A model generated the notes under the pieces. That model worked only from the letters and a program-made list of their open reading frames with translations. It searched no databases and had not been told where the DNA came from. This document shows, one piece after another, positions 15,393 to 24,755 of a DNA stretch of 33,753 bases. Numbering within the stretch: position 1 is the stretch's first letter; every line of letters starts with the position of its first letter. Source of the stretch: Sphaerochaetaceae bacterium (GTDB lineage Bacteria > Spirochaetota > Spirochaetia > Sphaerochaetales > Sphaerochaetaceae); assembly GCA_016938475.1 (NCBI GenBank), contig JAFGUP010000256.1:1-33753 (forward strand), in the 5' to 3' direction. A program made the translations under genes and the position numbers.

Positions 15393-18226
15393 TGCATAAC
15401 AAACTGATCATCACAGGTGCTCGACAACATAATCTGAAGAATATCAACCTTGAACTTGAGAAGGACTCTCTTATCGTTATCAGCGGTCTGAGCGGCAGCG
15501 GTAAATCCTCTCTTGCCTTCGACACGATTTTCGCAGAAGGACAGAGGCGGTACGTCGAGTCTCTCAGTGCCTATGCAAGACAATTCCTCGGGCGCCTTGA
15601 GAAACCGGCTGTCGATAATATCGAAGGATTGAGTCCATCAATCGCTATAGAGCAGAAGACCACGAACAAGAATCCGCGATCGATCGTCGGAACAGTCAGT
15701 GAAATCTATGACTACTACCGACTCCTGTGGGCACGTGTTGGTATCCCGCACTGTCCCCAGTGCCATGAACCTATCAGTGAACAATCAATCGATCAGATCC
15801 TCGATGCCGTATATAATCATGAAGAAGGTTCGAGGCTGATGATTCTCGCTCCTGTCGTTTTGGCCAGAAAGGGGGAACATAAGAAGATTTTCTCCTATGC
15901 CAAAAAGGAGGGCTATACAAGAATCAGGATTGATGGGACGATTTATCCGATAGATGATGTGCCCTCATTGACCAAGACCGAGAAACACACGATCGAGATA
16001 GTCATCGACCGACTCATCCTCTCACCGGAAGTTCGTTCACGTCTGGCTGACTCGGTGGAACGTGCTGTCGAACTCTCAGATGGACTGGTGACGACCCTGC
16101 ATATGAAACAGGACAAGAGTGAGGAGTTGACGACCTTCAGTCAGAGGAACAGCTGTGTTCACTGCGGTATATCATTGCCCGATCTTGAACCGAGACTCTT
16201 CAGCTTCAACAATCCCTTCGGTGCCTGTCCCGAGTGTACCGGGCTCGGCTATAAAAAGGACTTCGACCCCGACAAATTGATCCCTGACTACAACAAGTCA
16301 TTTAATGAAAGGGCGATCGCAACTCATAACCCCGAAGCAACCCACTTCCGTATTCCGATGGAGGCCTTCGCCGCCCATTACGGCTTCTCGCTTGACACAC
16401 CGCTGGCAGAACTTGGTGACCAGATCATCGATAAGATCCTGTACGGGGATACTGTTCCTCTGAAACGGATGTATCAGTCCAAAGATAAGAATACGATGTA
16501 CACAAGTAAAAAGCCGTTCGAAGGAGTCATTCCAGGTCTCCACAGACGCTATCGTGAGACGGGAAGCAGCTATATCAGGCAGTGGATGGAGTCGTTTATG
16601 AATGAAACGACCTGTACGGTCTGCCACGGTGAGAAACTCAACCCCTCAGCTCTTTCGGTGCTTATCAACGGAAAGACGATATGGGATGTAACCCGATTAT
16701 CCATCAAGGATGCTCTTACCTTTTTTGAACATCTCACCCTCAATGAAACCCAGAAGAACATTGCACAGCAGGTGCTGAAAGAGATTATCAGCCGACTGAT
16801 GTTCCTGAAGAATGTAGGGCTTGATTATCTCACTCTCGACCGTTCGACCGGAACCCTTAGCGGTGGTGAATCACAGAGGATTCGTCTTGCAACCCAGATA
16901 GGAAGTGCACTCACCGGAGTTATGTACGTACTTGATGAACCATCGATCGGCCTGCACCAGAAGGACAACTTTAAACTTATCGAAGCGATGAAAGCATTAA
17001 GAGATATCGGAAACACACTGATTGTCGTCGAACACGATGAGATGACCATGAGGGAGGCTGACTGTATCGTAGACCTCGGTCCGGGGGCCGGAGCCTATGG
17101 CGGTTATGTGACTGCTGTGGGTACGGCAGAGCAGATCATGAAGGTCAAGGAGAGTATCACAGGTCAGTATCTGGCCAAGACACTTACGTTTCCCCCTATC
17201 AGTGAACGACGGAAGGGAAACGGGAAGGAGATCGTTCTCAAAGGGGCGAAGAAGAACAACCTGCAGGGCATCGATGTTTCCTTCCACCTTGGAGTGATGA
17301 ATGTAATCACCGGAGTCAGCGGTAGCGGAAAATCAACGCTGCTGCATGAGATCCTGATACCGGCCCTCCACAGGATACTCGGCAGACAGCATGAGAACCA
17401 TGACGGGTACCAGGCAATCGAAGGGGCAAGGTATATCGACAAGGTGATCAGTATCGACCAGAGTCCCATAGGGCGCACACCGAGGAGTAATCCTGCCACC
17501 TACGTCGGTGCCTTCACACCGATCAGGGATCTGTTCGCCTCGCTTCCCGAGGCGAAGATGAAAGGATACAAGCCGGGACGGTTCAGTTTCAATGTAGCAG
17601 GTGGACGGTGCGAACACTGTAAAGGTGACGGATACAAGAAAATTGAAATGAACTTTCTCCCTGATGTATATGTGACCTGTGAAGTGTGCAAGGGCAAACG
17701 GTTCAATAACGAGACCCTAGGGGTCTATTATAAGGGAAAGAATATCTACGATGTACTGCAGATGAGTGTCCAGGAGGCTTCGGAGTTCTTCTCCTCCATT
17801 CCTTCGGTCTACCGCAAACTCAGCACGTTGAACTCGGTAGGTCTGGGGTACATCAAGCTCGGGCAGTCTGCCCTCACCCTCAGCGGCGGTGAAGCTCAGC
17901 GGGTCAAGCTCTCAAGTGAACTTGCCAAGATAGGAACCGGGAACACCCTCTATGTCCTGGATGAGCCGACAACGGGTCTTCACTTCGCAGACGTCAAGGT
18001 GCTCATGGACGTGCTTAACAGGATCGTTGATAAGGGCAACACCGTCATACTTGTGGAACACAATCTTGATGTGATCATTCACAGCGATTATATCATCGAT
18101 CTCGGTCCGGACGGGGGAGATAAGGGAGGAGAATTGGTGGCGTGCGGGAGTCCCGAAGAGGTCGCACTATGCACACACTCCCACACAGGGTATTATATCA
18201 GACAGTCACTGTATGAAAATTCGTAA
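15392..18226 (+). CDS. uvrA: Excinuclease ABC subunit A
   Basis: UvrA is the damage-sensing ATPase dimer of nucleotide excision repair. Two ABC modules are complete: Walker A GLSGSGKS (32-39) and GVSGSGKS (641-648), and signatures LSGGESQR (489-496) and LSGGEAQR (830-837). Each signature is followed by a Walker B with LDEP. The C-terminal zinc module has C740, C743, C763 and C766. Further CxxC pairs occur in the N-terminal half (CPQC, CVHC, CPEC). The protein has 944 residues. The start was set at the ATG at 15392 because GGAGG (15377-15381) precedes it and the UvrA homology begins there. The open frame continues upstream inside ispG, but that part is antisense-like filler. It overlaps the next gene by 14 bases. 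Confidence 0.97.
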   Translation: MHNKLIITGARQHNLKNINLELEKDSLIVISGLSGSGKSSLAFDTIFAEGQRRYVESLSAYARQFLGRLEKPAVDNIEGLSPSIAIEQKTTNKNPRSIVGTVSEIYDYYRLLWARVGIPHCPQCHEPISEQSIDQILDAVYNHEEGSRLMILAPVVLARKGEHKKIFSYAKKEGYTRIRIDGTIYPIDDVPSLTKTEKHTIEIVIDRLILSPEVRSRLADSVERAVELSDGLVTTLHMKQDKSEELTTFSQRNSCVHCGISLPDLEPRLFSFNNPFGACPECTGLGYKKDFDPDKLIPDYNKSFNERAIATHNPEATHFRIPMEAFAAHYGFSLDTPLAELGDQIIDKILYGDTVPLKRMYQSKDKNTMYTSKKPFEGVIPGLHRRYRETGSSYIRQWMESFMNETTCTVCHGEKLNPSALSVLINGKTIWDVTRLSIKDALTFFEHLTLNETQKNIAQQVLKEIISRLMFLKNVGLDYLTLDRSTGTLSGGESQRIRLATQIGSALTGVMYVLDEPSIGLHQKDNFKLIEAMKALRDIGNTLIVVEHDEMTMREADCIVDLGPGAGAYGGYVTAVGTAEQIMKVKESITGQYLAKTLTFPPISERRKGNGKEIVLKGAKKNNLQGIDVSFHLGVMNVITGVSGSGKSTLLHEILIPALHRILGRQHENHDGYQAIEGARYIDKVISIDQSPIGRTPRSNPATYVGAFTPIRDLFASLPEAKMKGYKPGRFSFNVAGGRCEHCKGDGYKKIEMNFLPDVYVTCEVCKGKRFNNETLGVYYKGKNIYDVLQMSVQEASEFFSSIPSVYRKLSTLNSVGLGYIKLGQSALTLSGGEAQRVKLSSELAKIGTGNTLYVLDEPTTGLHFADVKVLMDVLNRIVDKGNTVILVEHNLDVIIHSDYIIDLGPDGGDKGGELVACGSPEEVALCTHSHTGYYIRQSLYENS

Positions 18227-21182
18227 TGTACTGATTCTGATACTGATTGCTCTGTCACTGCAGCACTCCATCTATGCTCAGGAGGATCTCACCATTCTGA
18301 TGCTTGAAGGACTGGCCGAGATGGAACCTTCACTGCTCCGTCAGAAATCACAACACCTCGGGATCGCCAGCGATGGTTCCAGGGAAGAACTCCTACAGCG
18401 GCTGTATGCCCATTACGGATTCACTGAATCAACGGATAAGCAGACCCGTAGGTCTCTGGAACAGAAGGAAAACTCTGTAGAACTTGAAAATGCCCACTAC
18501 TATTACATGAACCGTGATGGAGAGTCGATCATCCTGTCGGGGGATGTGTCTCTTATCGGTCCCTCCTGGACCCTCACTGCAGACATCGTGTTGTATGACG
18601 TGAAGAAACAGATTCTCACGGCAGTGGGTACTGTACTGTTCACTCAGGAGGAACGCGAAGTCTCTTCTTCTTCAATCACCTTCTCAGTCAACGAACGTGA
18701 TCTGACCGTCCTGAACGGTGAGATTCTGTTTGACAGGAGGACACGTGAGGAGGAACCTCTGAGTCTCCTTTCAAAGGGTGAGAGGATGCGTTTCATAGAG
18801 AACCCAGCAGCCTACAGCGCCTCGAAAACCTCGGTTACCAGCAGTATCGAACACTCCTACTACCAGATAGAGGCACAGGATGCGTTCTTTGTGACGGGCA
18901 ATGACGTGTTTATCACCGACGCGACACTCTCGATGGGACGGGTTCCCATCCTCTACCTCCCGTTCTTCTTCTATCCCGGAAAATCCCTCATCTTCAACCC
19001 GTTGTTCGGGTTCGATTCTCTGAAAGGTTCCTTTATAACACTATCCTATGAACTGTTCGGCAGAAACCCACTGCATACTACAGAGGGAGAAGAAGAGGGG
19101 ACCTTCACCACTTTCTTTACCGATGACCGGGTTCTCTCCCGCGTTCCGGGTTCAGTTACCTATGAGTATTCCGATGTCCCGGTATCGTCACTTCAGAAGT
19201 GGGCATCAGAGAGCGGATCATACTTTTCAGTGTACACTGATGCCTATCAGGTGAATGGTCTGCACCTGGGAATTGATTCACACACTGTCCTCGATGATAA
19301 GTCGATCGTTGCAGATCTGGCAGGCGGATTCGCCTTCATGCCTTCCTCATTCAGCTCGACCTCGATACCTTCAACCCGCTTCTATATCGAACCGGAGCTG
19401 AGCCTACGCATTCCTTCGTTCACTCTCGATCTTTCCTTCCCGGTCTACTCGGATGAGCAGGTGAAACAGGACTATGTGATCCAGGAGCGTTTCGGGAATT
19501 TTTTCTCCTCCTTTTTCAGCGACGATTCCTCTCTGACAGGTGGCAGCAGGATATCCTCCTACTCCTGGGAGGCAGAAACTTCCCTGTCACTGAGTCCTGA
19601 GGTGCTGCATCCTTTTATCAAGGAGATCAAAGTAACATCTGTGAACACCTCAATAGACTTCGTTCGCTCGTATGATACCGCTTTCAGCGGTTTCATCATC
19701 TCATCAGAAACTCCACTCTCATATTCTGCAACGATGAGCGGTCAGCTATTCGAATGTTCGTTCCCTGAAAGCGCACAGGAGACCTCCCGTGTTTCAGGCT
19801 ACGAGGAGGACCGCCTTGAGAGTCTTGCCCGATACGGACTCTCTCCATTACCTGCCACAGGTACTGAGAGTGAGGATAGCGTCCGGACAATCTCTGCTGA
19901 CCTGAGCTACGTTCTTCGTCAGACAGGGAACTATGAAACCGAATATGTGAAAGGAGTGGCAAGCCAGGAAAACCGGAGGTCAGTCAACACCGGTATCTTG
20001 ACCCTGAACGAGGCCTTCCTTCCCGGTTTTTTCACAGGGACACACAGCCTCGAAAGCACCTATTCTGACACCAGTGAAGATGTTGAACGATCACAGCAGT
20101 ATGGACTCCAGTACTCTCATACCGTCAGGATCCCCGCTGCAGCCCTGACTCATACCTATGCACAGACCCTGTATCATTGGGAAGCCCTGGTGGCGTTGGA
20201 CGGAACACTCACAAGCGAATCCACTGGCTCAGAGTTCACTCAAGACACTGTCCGCACCCACACGATCTCCTTCGCTCCCCGTCTTGAAAGCACTTTTTTT
20301 ACCCTTACACCGTCTCTTACCTATCGTCTGCCTCCCTTTGAAGGGAAAATCACTGCAGCTGTTTCAGCCCAGAGTGGAGGAATCTCAGCCCTCTCTTCAC
20401 TTGAGTTCGAGCAGGAGGATGATACCTACCGGTTCACCTACACCAGAAACAGCATCTCCTATTCAAACAGGCTGTTCAGCACTTCCCACACTCTCACAGG
20501 CAGACCTGACGGACTTGATATTCTCAACAGCTATCAGATCAACTCTCTGGCAGCTGTGGAGCTGGATCTCTTGTCGCTCACCGGCAGTGTGTCCGCACTG
20601 TGGGACAGTGACACAGGCGGATTCGACTCACTCATAGGAAAGCTGGGCAGCAGGTACGGTGGATTACAGTTCACCTGGGCACATGACGGGACTGACCTGA
20701 TCCCTTCCAGTGCCGATATCAGTCTGACCAGCGGTGAACTGGCCATCTCTTTATGGCATGAACGGATAGCGTTCAGTGCTGATCTGAAAGGTGAGTTTCA
20801 TCACTCCTTCTATGATATCTCGGGCTCCTATTTCATGTTCAGTCTCAACCTGTCATTCGACATCTACAAATTCCTCTCATTCGACCTCTCCTTGACCAGT
20901 CAGAACAGAAATTTCGACCGGTATCTCACACTTGAGGAAATGATTGATGATTTCTTCGATGCCTTCGATATTTTCGGCAATGGACGCTATACAACACAGT
21001 TCGTCATGAATTCGCTGCAGATCAGTGCGATCCATCATATGGATGACTGGGACCTGGTCGGACGATATGAGGGTGCTGTCACCTATGAGAACAACCGATA
21101 TACGTGGACACCGCAGGTGTCTATCTATCTGAAATGGAAGGCTATTCCTGAAATCAATATTGATAGAGAGCTGAAACTATGA
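18213..21182 (+). CDS. lptD: LptD-like outer-membrane glycolipid/LPS export protein
   Basis: LptD is the outer-membrane barrel that inserts LPS or related glycolipid delivered by LptA. A signal peptide is visible at residues 1-22, with probable cleavage after A22 (SIYA). Residues 37-69 form a helix-turn-helix segment resembling a SAP motif (LRQKSQHLGI then SREELLQRLYA), which is unusual in this family. About 85-230 looks like an OstA/LptA beta-jellyroll with repeated GDVSL, TVLF and GEILF strands. From roughly 235 on, alternating strands with many aromatic and Ser residues suggest a large barrel. The length of 989 residues exceeds the 784 of E. coli LptD. Only one cysteine was noticed, so the disulfides of the E. 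coli protein are absent. Adjacency to uvrA is, from memory, shared with Treponema pallidum and Borrelia. It overlaps uvrA by 14 bases. Confidence 0.72.
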   Translation: MKIRNVLILILIALSLQHSIYAQEDLTILMLEGLAEMEPSLLRQKSQHLGIASDGSREELLQRLYAHYGFTESTDKQTRRSLEQKENSVELENAHYYYMNRDGESIILSGDVSLIGPSWTLTADIVLYDVKKQILTAVGTVLFTQEEREVSSSSITFSVNERDLTVLNGEILFDRRTREEEPLSLLSKGERMRFIENPAAYSASKTSVTSSIEHSYYQIEAQDAFFVTGNDVFITDATLSMGRVPILYLPFFFYPGKSLIFNPLFGFDSLKGSFITLSYELFGRNPLHTTEGEEEGTFTTFFTDDRVLSRVPGSVTYEYSDVPVSSLQKWASESGSYFSVYTDAYQVNGLHLGIDSHTVLDDKSIVADLAGGFAFMPSSFSSTSIPSTRFYIEPELSLRIPSFTLDLSFPVYSDEQVKQDYVIQERFGNFFSSFFSDDSSLTGGSRISSYSWEAETSLSLSPEVLHPFIKEIKVTSVNTSIDFVRSYDTAFSGFIISSETPLSYSATMSGQLFECSFPESAQETSRVSGYEEDRLESLARYGLSPLPATGTESEDSVRTISADLSYVLRQTGNYETEYVKGVASQENRRSVNTGILTLNEAFLPGFFTGTHSLESTYSDTSEDVERSQQYGLQYSHTVRIPAAALTHTYAQTLYHWEALVALDGTLTSESTGSEFTQDTVRTHTISFAPRLESTFFTLTPSLTYRLPPFEGKITAAVSAQSGGISALSSLEFEQEDDTYRFTYTRNSISYSNRLFSTSHTLTGRPDGLDILNSYQINSLAAVELDLLSLTGSVSALWDSDTGGFDSLIGKLGSRYGGLQFTWAHDGTDLIPSSADISLTSGELAISLWHERIAFSADLKGEFHHSFYDISGSYFMFSLNLSFDIYKFLSFDLSLTSQNRNFDRYLTLEEMIDDFFDAFDIFGNGRYTTQFVMNSLQISAIHHMDDWDLVGRYEGAVTYENNRYTWTPQVSIYLKWKAIPEINIDRELKL

Positions 21183-21210
21183 TTACAATGGAACTTCCTG
21201 CAGGAGGATT

Positions 21211-22170
21211 ATGAAACGAACCATCGTATTTGACACACGGGATCAGATGAGGACCATCTGCGGCGTCAACGATAGAAATGTCGGATACATCGAACTGCTG
21301 CTCTCAGGAGAACTGAGTGTATACGGTAATTCCATCACCTACCAGATTCCCAACGAAGACGGGCAAAGAAAGGAGAATCTGTTTGTCGCTCTTATCGAGC
21401 GTCTCAAGAAAGACCGTGAATCCATGGAAGAGATAAGTGAACCCCAGATTTTCATGAGCTTTCAGGATCTGAGATCGCAACAGGGACCGGATACTCAGGA
21501 GCAGGTTGCGATAGCTGTGGGACCCAAACTGGTATATCCGAAGACACTTCATCAGCGAAAGTTCATCACTCAGATGGAGAAAAAACAGCTGAACTTTGCC
21601 ATCGGTCCTGCGGGAACCGGCAAGACGTTTCTCGCTATCGCCTACGGTCTGAAAGAGGTACTGAGCGGCAGGAAGCAGAAGATTATCCTGACCCGTCCTG
21701 TAGTTGAAGCAGGTGAGAACCTCGGGTTTCTTCCGGGGGATCTGAATCAGAAACTTTCACCATACCTTCTTCCTATCTATGATGCGATGGAATTCCTCGT
21801 TTCCAGACCGGTTCTGAAACGACTCGAGGAGAGTGGTGCAATCGAGAGCGCACCCCTTGCCTATATGCGAGGACGATCGTTCAACAATGCGTTCGTTCTT
21901 CTTGATGAGGCTCAGAATACCACGATGCAGCAGATGAAGATGTTTCTTACCCGTCTTGGTGAACATTCGAAAGCTGTTGTCACCGGTGATATAACCCAGA
22001 TTGATCTTCCCGGTCCTGAGCGTTCGGGGCTTGTGCATGCCCGCTCCATTCTTCATACTGTATCAGATATCGGGTTCATCGAATTCTGTGAGACAGATGT
22101 GGTAAGAAGCCGACTCGTACAGAGTATCATACGTGCATACGAACAGGAGAACCATGGTACAAACAGGTAA
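21211..22170 (+). CDS. phoH: PhoH-like ATPase
   Basis: PhoH-like proteins are P-loop ATPases related to superfamily I helicases and are thought to act in RNA metabolism. The Walker A GPAGTGKT is at residues 132-139 and the Walker B LLDEAQN at 230-236. The family segments FNNAFVLLDEAQNTT and GDITQIDLPG are both present. The N-terminal 110 residues form the less conserved extension typical of the group. The length of 319 residues is normal. AGGAGG (21202-21207) lies three bases before the ATG, closer than usual. It sits upstream of the 7TM-HD and ybeY genes, an arrangement common in Gram-positive bacteria and elsewhere, which supports a role linked to ribosome or RNA quality control. It overlaps the next gene by 17 bases. 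Confidence 0.93.
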   Translation: MKRTIVFDTRDQMRTICGVNDRNVGYIELLLSGELSVYGNSITYQIPNEDGQRKENLFVALIERLKKDRESMEEISEPQIFMSFQDLRSQQGPDTQEQVAIAVGPKLVYPKTLHQRKFITQMEKKQLNFAIGPAGTGKTFLAIAYGLKEVLSGRKQKIILTRPVVEAGENLGFLPGDLNQKLSPYLLPIYDAMEFLVSRPVLKRLEESGAIESAPLAYMRGRSFNNAFVLLDEAQNTTMQQMKMFLTRLGEHSKAVVTGDITQIDLPGPERSGLVHARSILHTVSDIGFIEFCETDVVRSRLVQSIIRAYEQENHGTNR

Positions 22171-24292
22171 CAGCCGCCATCCTTCATTGACCTATCTCAT
22201 CTCTCAGTTTCTTCTCATAGCCCTTATCGTGATCCTTGCAGTCCTTACTCCGGCTATCTATCATTCCAATACCGAGATGCTTGTCACCAGGATCAACAAT
22301 CAGTTCTCTGCAGGTGATATCGCTCCATTTGATATTGTTGCCACCCACACATTCTTCTATCATGATGAACAGGCAACTGCCCTGGCTCAGAATGAGGCAC
22401 TGCTGAACACTCCCCCCCGCTTCTACTTTTCCCTTCTTGATACTGAACAGAATCTCATGAACATCACGCAGAAGGTGCAGGAGAGGATTCTGTCCGGCAT
22501 TGCAGATGAAGAACGTACAGTGTACATCGAACGGGTACTGTATGAACTGAGTGAAGAGATTCTTTCCAGCGGTATCTACAGTGAACGTGAACTGCTGGAA
22601 TCCGTTTCACTGGGATACTCGGAGATACTCACCCGAGGAGCAGGCCGATCACCAGCCGACCAGAATCTGAATGCCCGCAGTATCGATTCACTGCTGACAG
22701 TTGATTCTCTTGCCGAATATGTATTTTCCCGTCAGGATCTCTATGAACAGATGGGACTGCTGGAAATTGTGAGGGAGTATGTATCCATTGTTCGTGAGAG
22801 TGTGACGGAGAATGTCCATTATGACTCGGTAGCTACCACGGTGGAACAGGAACGGGCCGTCAACAGTGTGGAACCGGTGATGGTACGGGTCGCGGAGGGT
22901 GAACAGCTCATTCAGAAAAACTCGGTTGTCACCGAGGAAATGATGAAACGTGTCCGCGCCATGCAGCTGATCGTGCATCGCTATTCCTCTCAACAGATAT
23001 TTGGAAGAATACTCTTTGCCCTGATCATCACTCTCGGATCGGTTTACGCGTTCTCTCAAGTGTTCATCCATCTTAAACGGGGACGTCAATACACGATGCT
23101 TTTCATGTCGGGAATAGTCGTGACCCTTCTTCTCACCTATGCAGTCATCGCCTCCCGGGCAGCGCTGCAGGTCGAATTCCTCGATCCTCTGCTGCCGGTA
23201 TTCTTCCTTCCCCTGTTCCTGTACGTCCTGACAGGAAAGAGACGGGCCGGCATGATAGCTGCAGTCGCTCTTGCCGGGTACATGAGTCTGTACGACCATG
23301 CCACACTGATGTCATTCTTCTTCATCATCGCAGTAAACTTCATCAGCGTCTATTTTATCCGCTACGTTTCCAGACGTATCGATATGATCGCCCAGTGGCT
23401 GCTGACTATTGTGTCATCGGCGACAGTACTGCTTATCCTTGTCATGGTGGAAGGGCTTTCTCTGAGGAATTCAGGTATCTCAATCGCTCTTCTCAGTGCC
23501 AACATCACACTGAGTTACGTTTTCCTTGCCTTCCTTCTGCCTCTTCTGGAACTGCTGTTCAATGCACCGACACCCTTTCGACTTCGCGAACTCTCCTCTT
23601 CGAATTCTCCGGTCCTCCTTGCTCTGGCTTCTCATGCACCAGGGACTCATGCACATTCTCTCAATGTAGCCGAGTTCGCTCAGGCAGCTGCACAGGCGGT
23701 CAGAGCCGATGAACAGCTTGCCTATGTCGGCGGGCTCTACCATGATATCGGGAAACAGGAACATCCGGAGTATTTCGTCGAGAATCAGAAGGACCAGAAC
23801 AAACATGATGAGCTGAAGGCCTCATTGTCGGTGGCCATCATCAAGAGCCATGTCAAGCTGGGAGTGGAACGGGGTAGGGAGGCAAAACTTCCTCAAGAGA
23901 TCATAGATATCATCTATCAGCATCACGGCACTGATATCATACAGATATTCTATCATGAAGCTATGAAAGAGGCTGCCGGAGACAGGAACTCAACCGGCAT
24001 CACTGCCCATGAGTATTCCTATAACAACGAGATCCCTCAGACGAAAGAGGCAGCGATCGTCATGATTGCCGACAGCGTCGAGGCAGCAAGCAGGTCAGTG
24101 AAGAAACCCTCCCATAAACGGTACGAGAACCTCATCCGTTCGGTGGTCAACGGCAAGATCGAGCGAGGTCAGCTCGCAGCGAGCAGACTGACAATGAACG
24201 AGCTTGAGCTGATAACTACTGCTCTGATCCATTCAATCACCGCAAAGAACCACATACGGATGCAGTATCCAAAGGATATTACCGAGGAATAA
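22154..24292 (+). CDS. pgpH: 7TM-HD family phosphodiesterase (PgpH-like, probable c-di-AMP hydrolase)
   Basis: Proteins of this architecture hydrolyse cyclic di-AMP in Listeria (PgpH). The order is an N-terminal membrane helix (about 12-33), a large extracytoplasmic domain to about residue 270, seven membrane helices (about 280-460), and a cytoplasmic HD domain. The HD metal ligands start with H501 in HSLNVAEFA and continue with H530-D531 in YHDIGK, and both are intact. The protein has 712 residues. The ATG at 22154 was chosen because AGGAG lies four bases upstream; an in-frame GTG seven codons earlier has no ribosome binding site. It overlaps phoH by 17 bases, and ybeY starts one base after its stop. 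c-di-AMP typically controls potassium and osmotic balance. No c-di-AMP synthase gene is in the window. Confidence 0.88.
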   Translation: MVQTGNSRHPSLTYLISQFLLIALIVILAVLTPAIYHSNTEMLVTRINNQFSAGDIAPFDIVATHTFFYHDEQATALAQNEALLNTPPRFYFSLLDTEQNLMNITQKVQERILSGIADEERTVYIERVLYELSEEILSSGIYSERELLESVSLGYSEILTRGAGRSPADQNLNARSIDSLLTVDSLAEYVFSRQDLYEQMGLLEIVREYVSIVRESVTENVHYDSVATTVEQERAVNSVEPVMVRVAEGEQLIQKNSVVTEEMMKRVRAMQLIVHRYSSQQIFGRILFALIITLGSVYAFSQVFIHLKRGRQYTMLFMSGIVVTLLLTYAVIASRAALQVEFLDPLLPVFFLPLFLYVLTGKRRAGMIAAVALAGYMSLYDHATLMSFFFIIAVNFISVYFIRYVSRRIDMIAQWLLTIVSSATVLLILVMVEGLSLRNSGISIALLSANITLSYVFLAFLLPLLELLFNAPTPFRLRELSSSNSPVLLALASHAPGTHAHSLNVAEFAQAAAQAVRADEQLAYVGGLYHDIGKQEHPEYFVENQKDQNKHDELKASLSVAIIKSHVKLGVERGREAKLPQEIIDIIYQHHGTDIIQIFYHEAMKEAAGDRNSTGITAHEYSYNNEIPQTKEAAIVMIADSVEAASRSVKKPSHKRYENLIRSVVNGKIERGQLAASRLTMNELELITTALIHSITAKNHIRMQYPKDITEE

Positions 24293-24293
24293 T

Positions 24294-24755
24294 ATGATAA
24301 CCATTCACGTTACCTACAATGATGAAGAGATCCCTCCGGGAATGAACGAACAAAGGGTTCGATCTATCTGTGAAACCGCAGGCTCCCTTATTGACCTCAA
24401 CGGTGAGATCGATATCTCCTTCATACCGAAGGAGACCATGAGAGAACTTAACCGGACCTATAGAGGAAAGGATGACAGCACCGACATCCTCTCATTCGCA
24501 ACGTATGACACCGAAGATGATTTCCCCGCTATCGAGACCGATAGCTACCTTGGCGAGCTGATCATCTCCCCATCCGATGTTCTCGACAACTGTTCCTATT
24601 TTTCTGTTGACCCCGATAATGAGTTCATACGAATATTAGTGCACGGTATGCTGCACCTCACAGGGTACGATCATGAAACCAATGATGATGATGAACCGAT
24701 GTTGCAGCAGCAGGAAAGACTTGTAGAATTGATTGCGAAGGAGCTGGATAGGTGA
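24294..24755 (+). CDS. ybeY: Endoribonuclease YbeY (rRNA maturation)
   Basis: YbeY is a zinc-dependent endoribonuclease needed for 16S rRNA 3'-end processing and ribosome quality control. The metal-binding motif HGMLHLTGYDH is present with H117, H121 and H127 as ligands. The upstream family segment RGKDDSTDILSFA lies around residues 58-70. At 153 residues the length is normal. It starts one base after the 7TM-HD gene, with GAGGAAT upstream, and its TGA overlaps the GTG start of the next gene. The position between PgpH-like and CorC-like genes is widely conserved. Confidence 0.95.
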   Translation: MITIHVTYNDEEIPPGMNEQRVRSICETAGSLIDLNGEIDISFIPKETMRELNRTYRGKDDSTDILSFATYDTEDDFPAIETDSYLGELIISPSDVLDNCSYFSVDPDNEFIRILVHGMLHLTGYDHETNDDDEPMLQQQERLVELIAKELDR

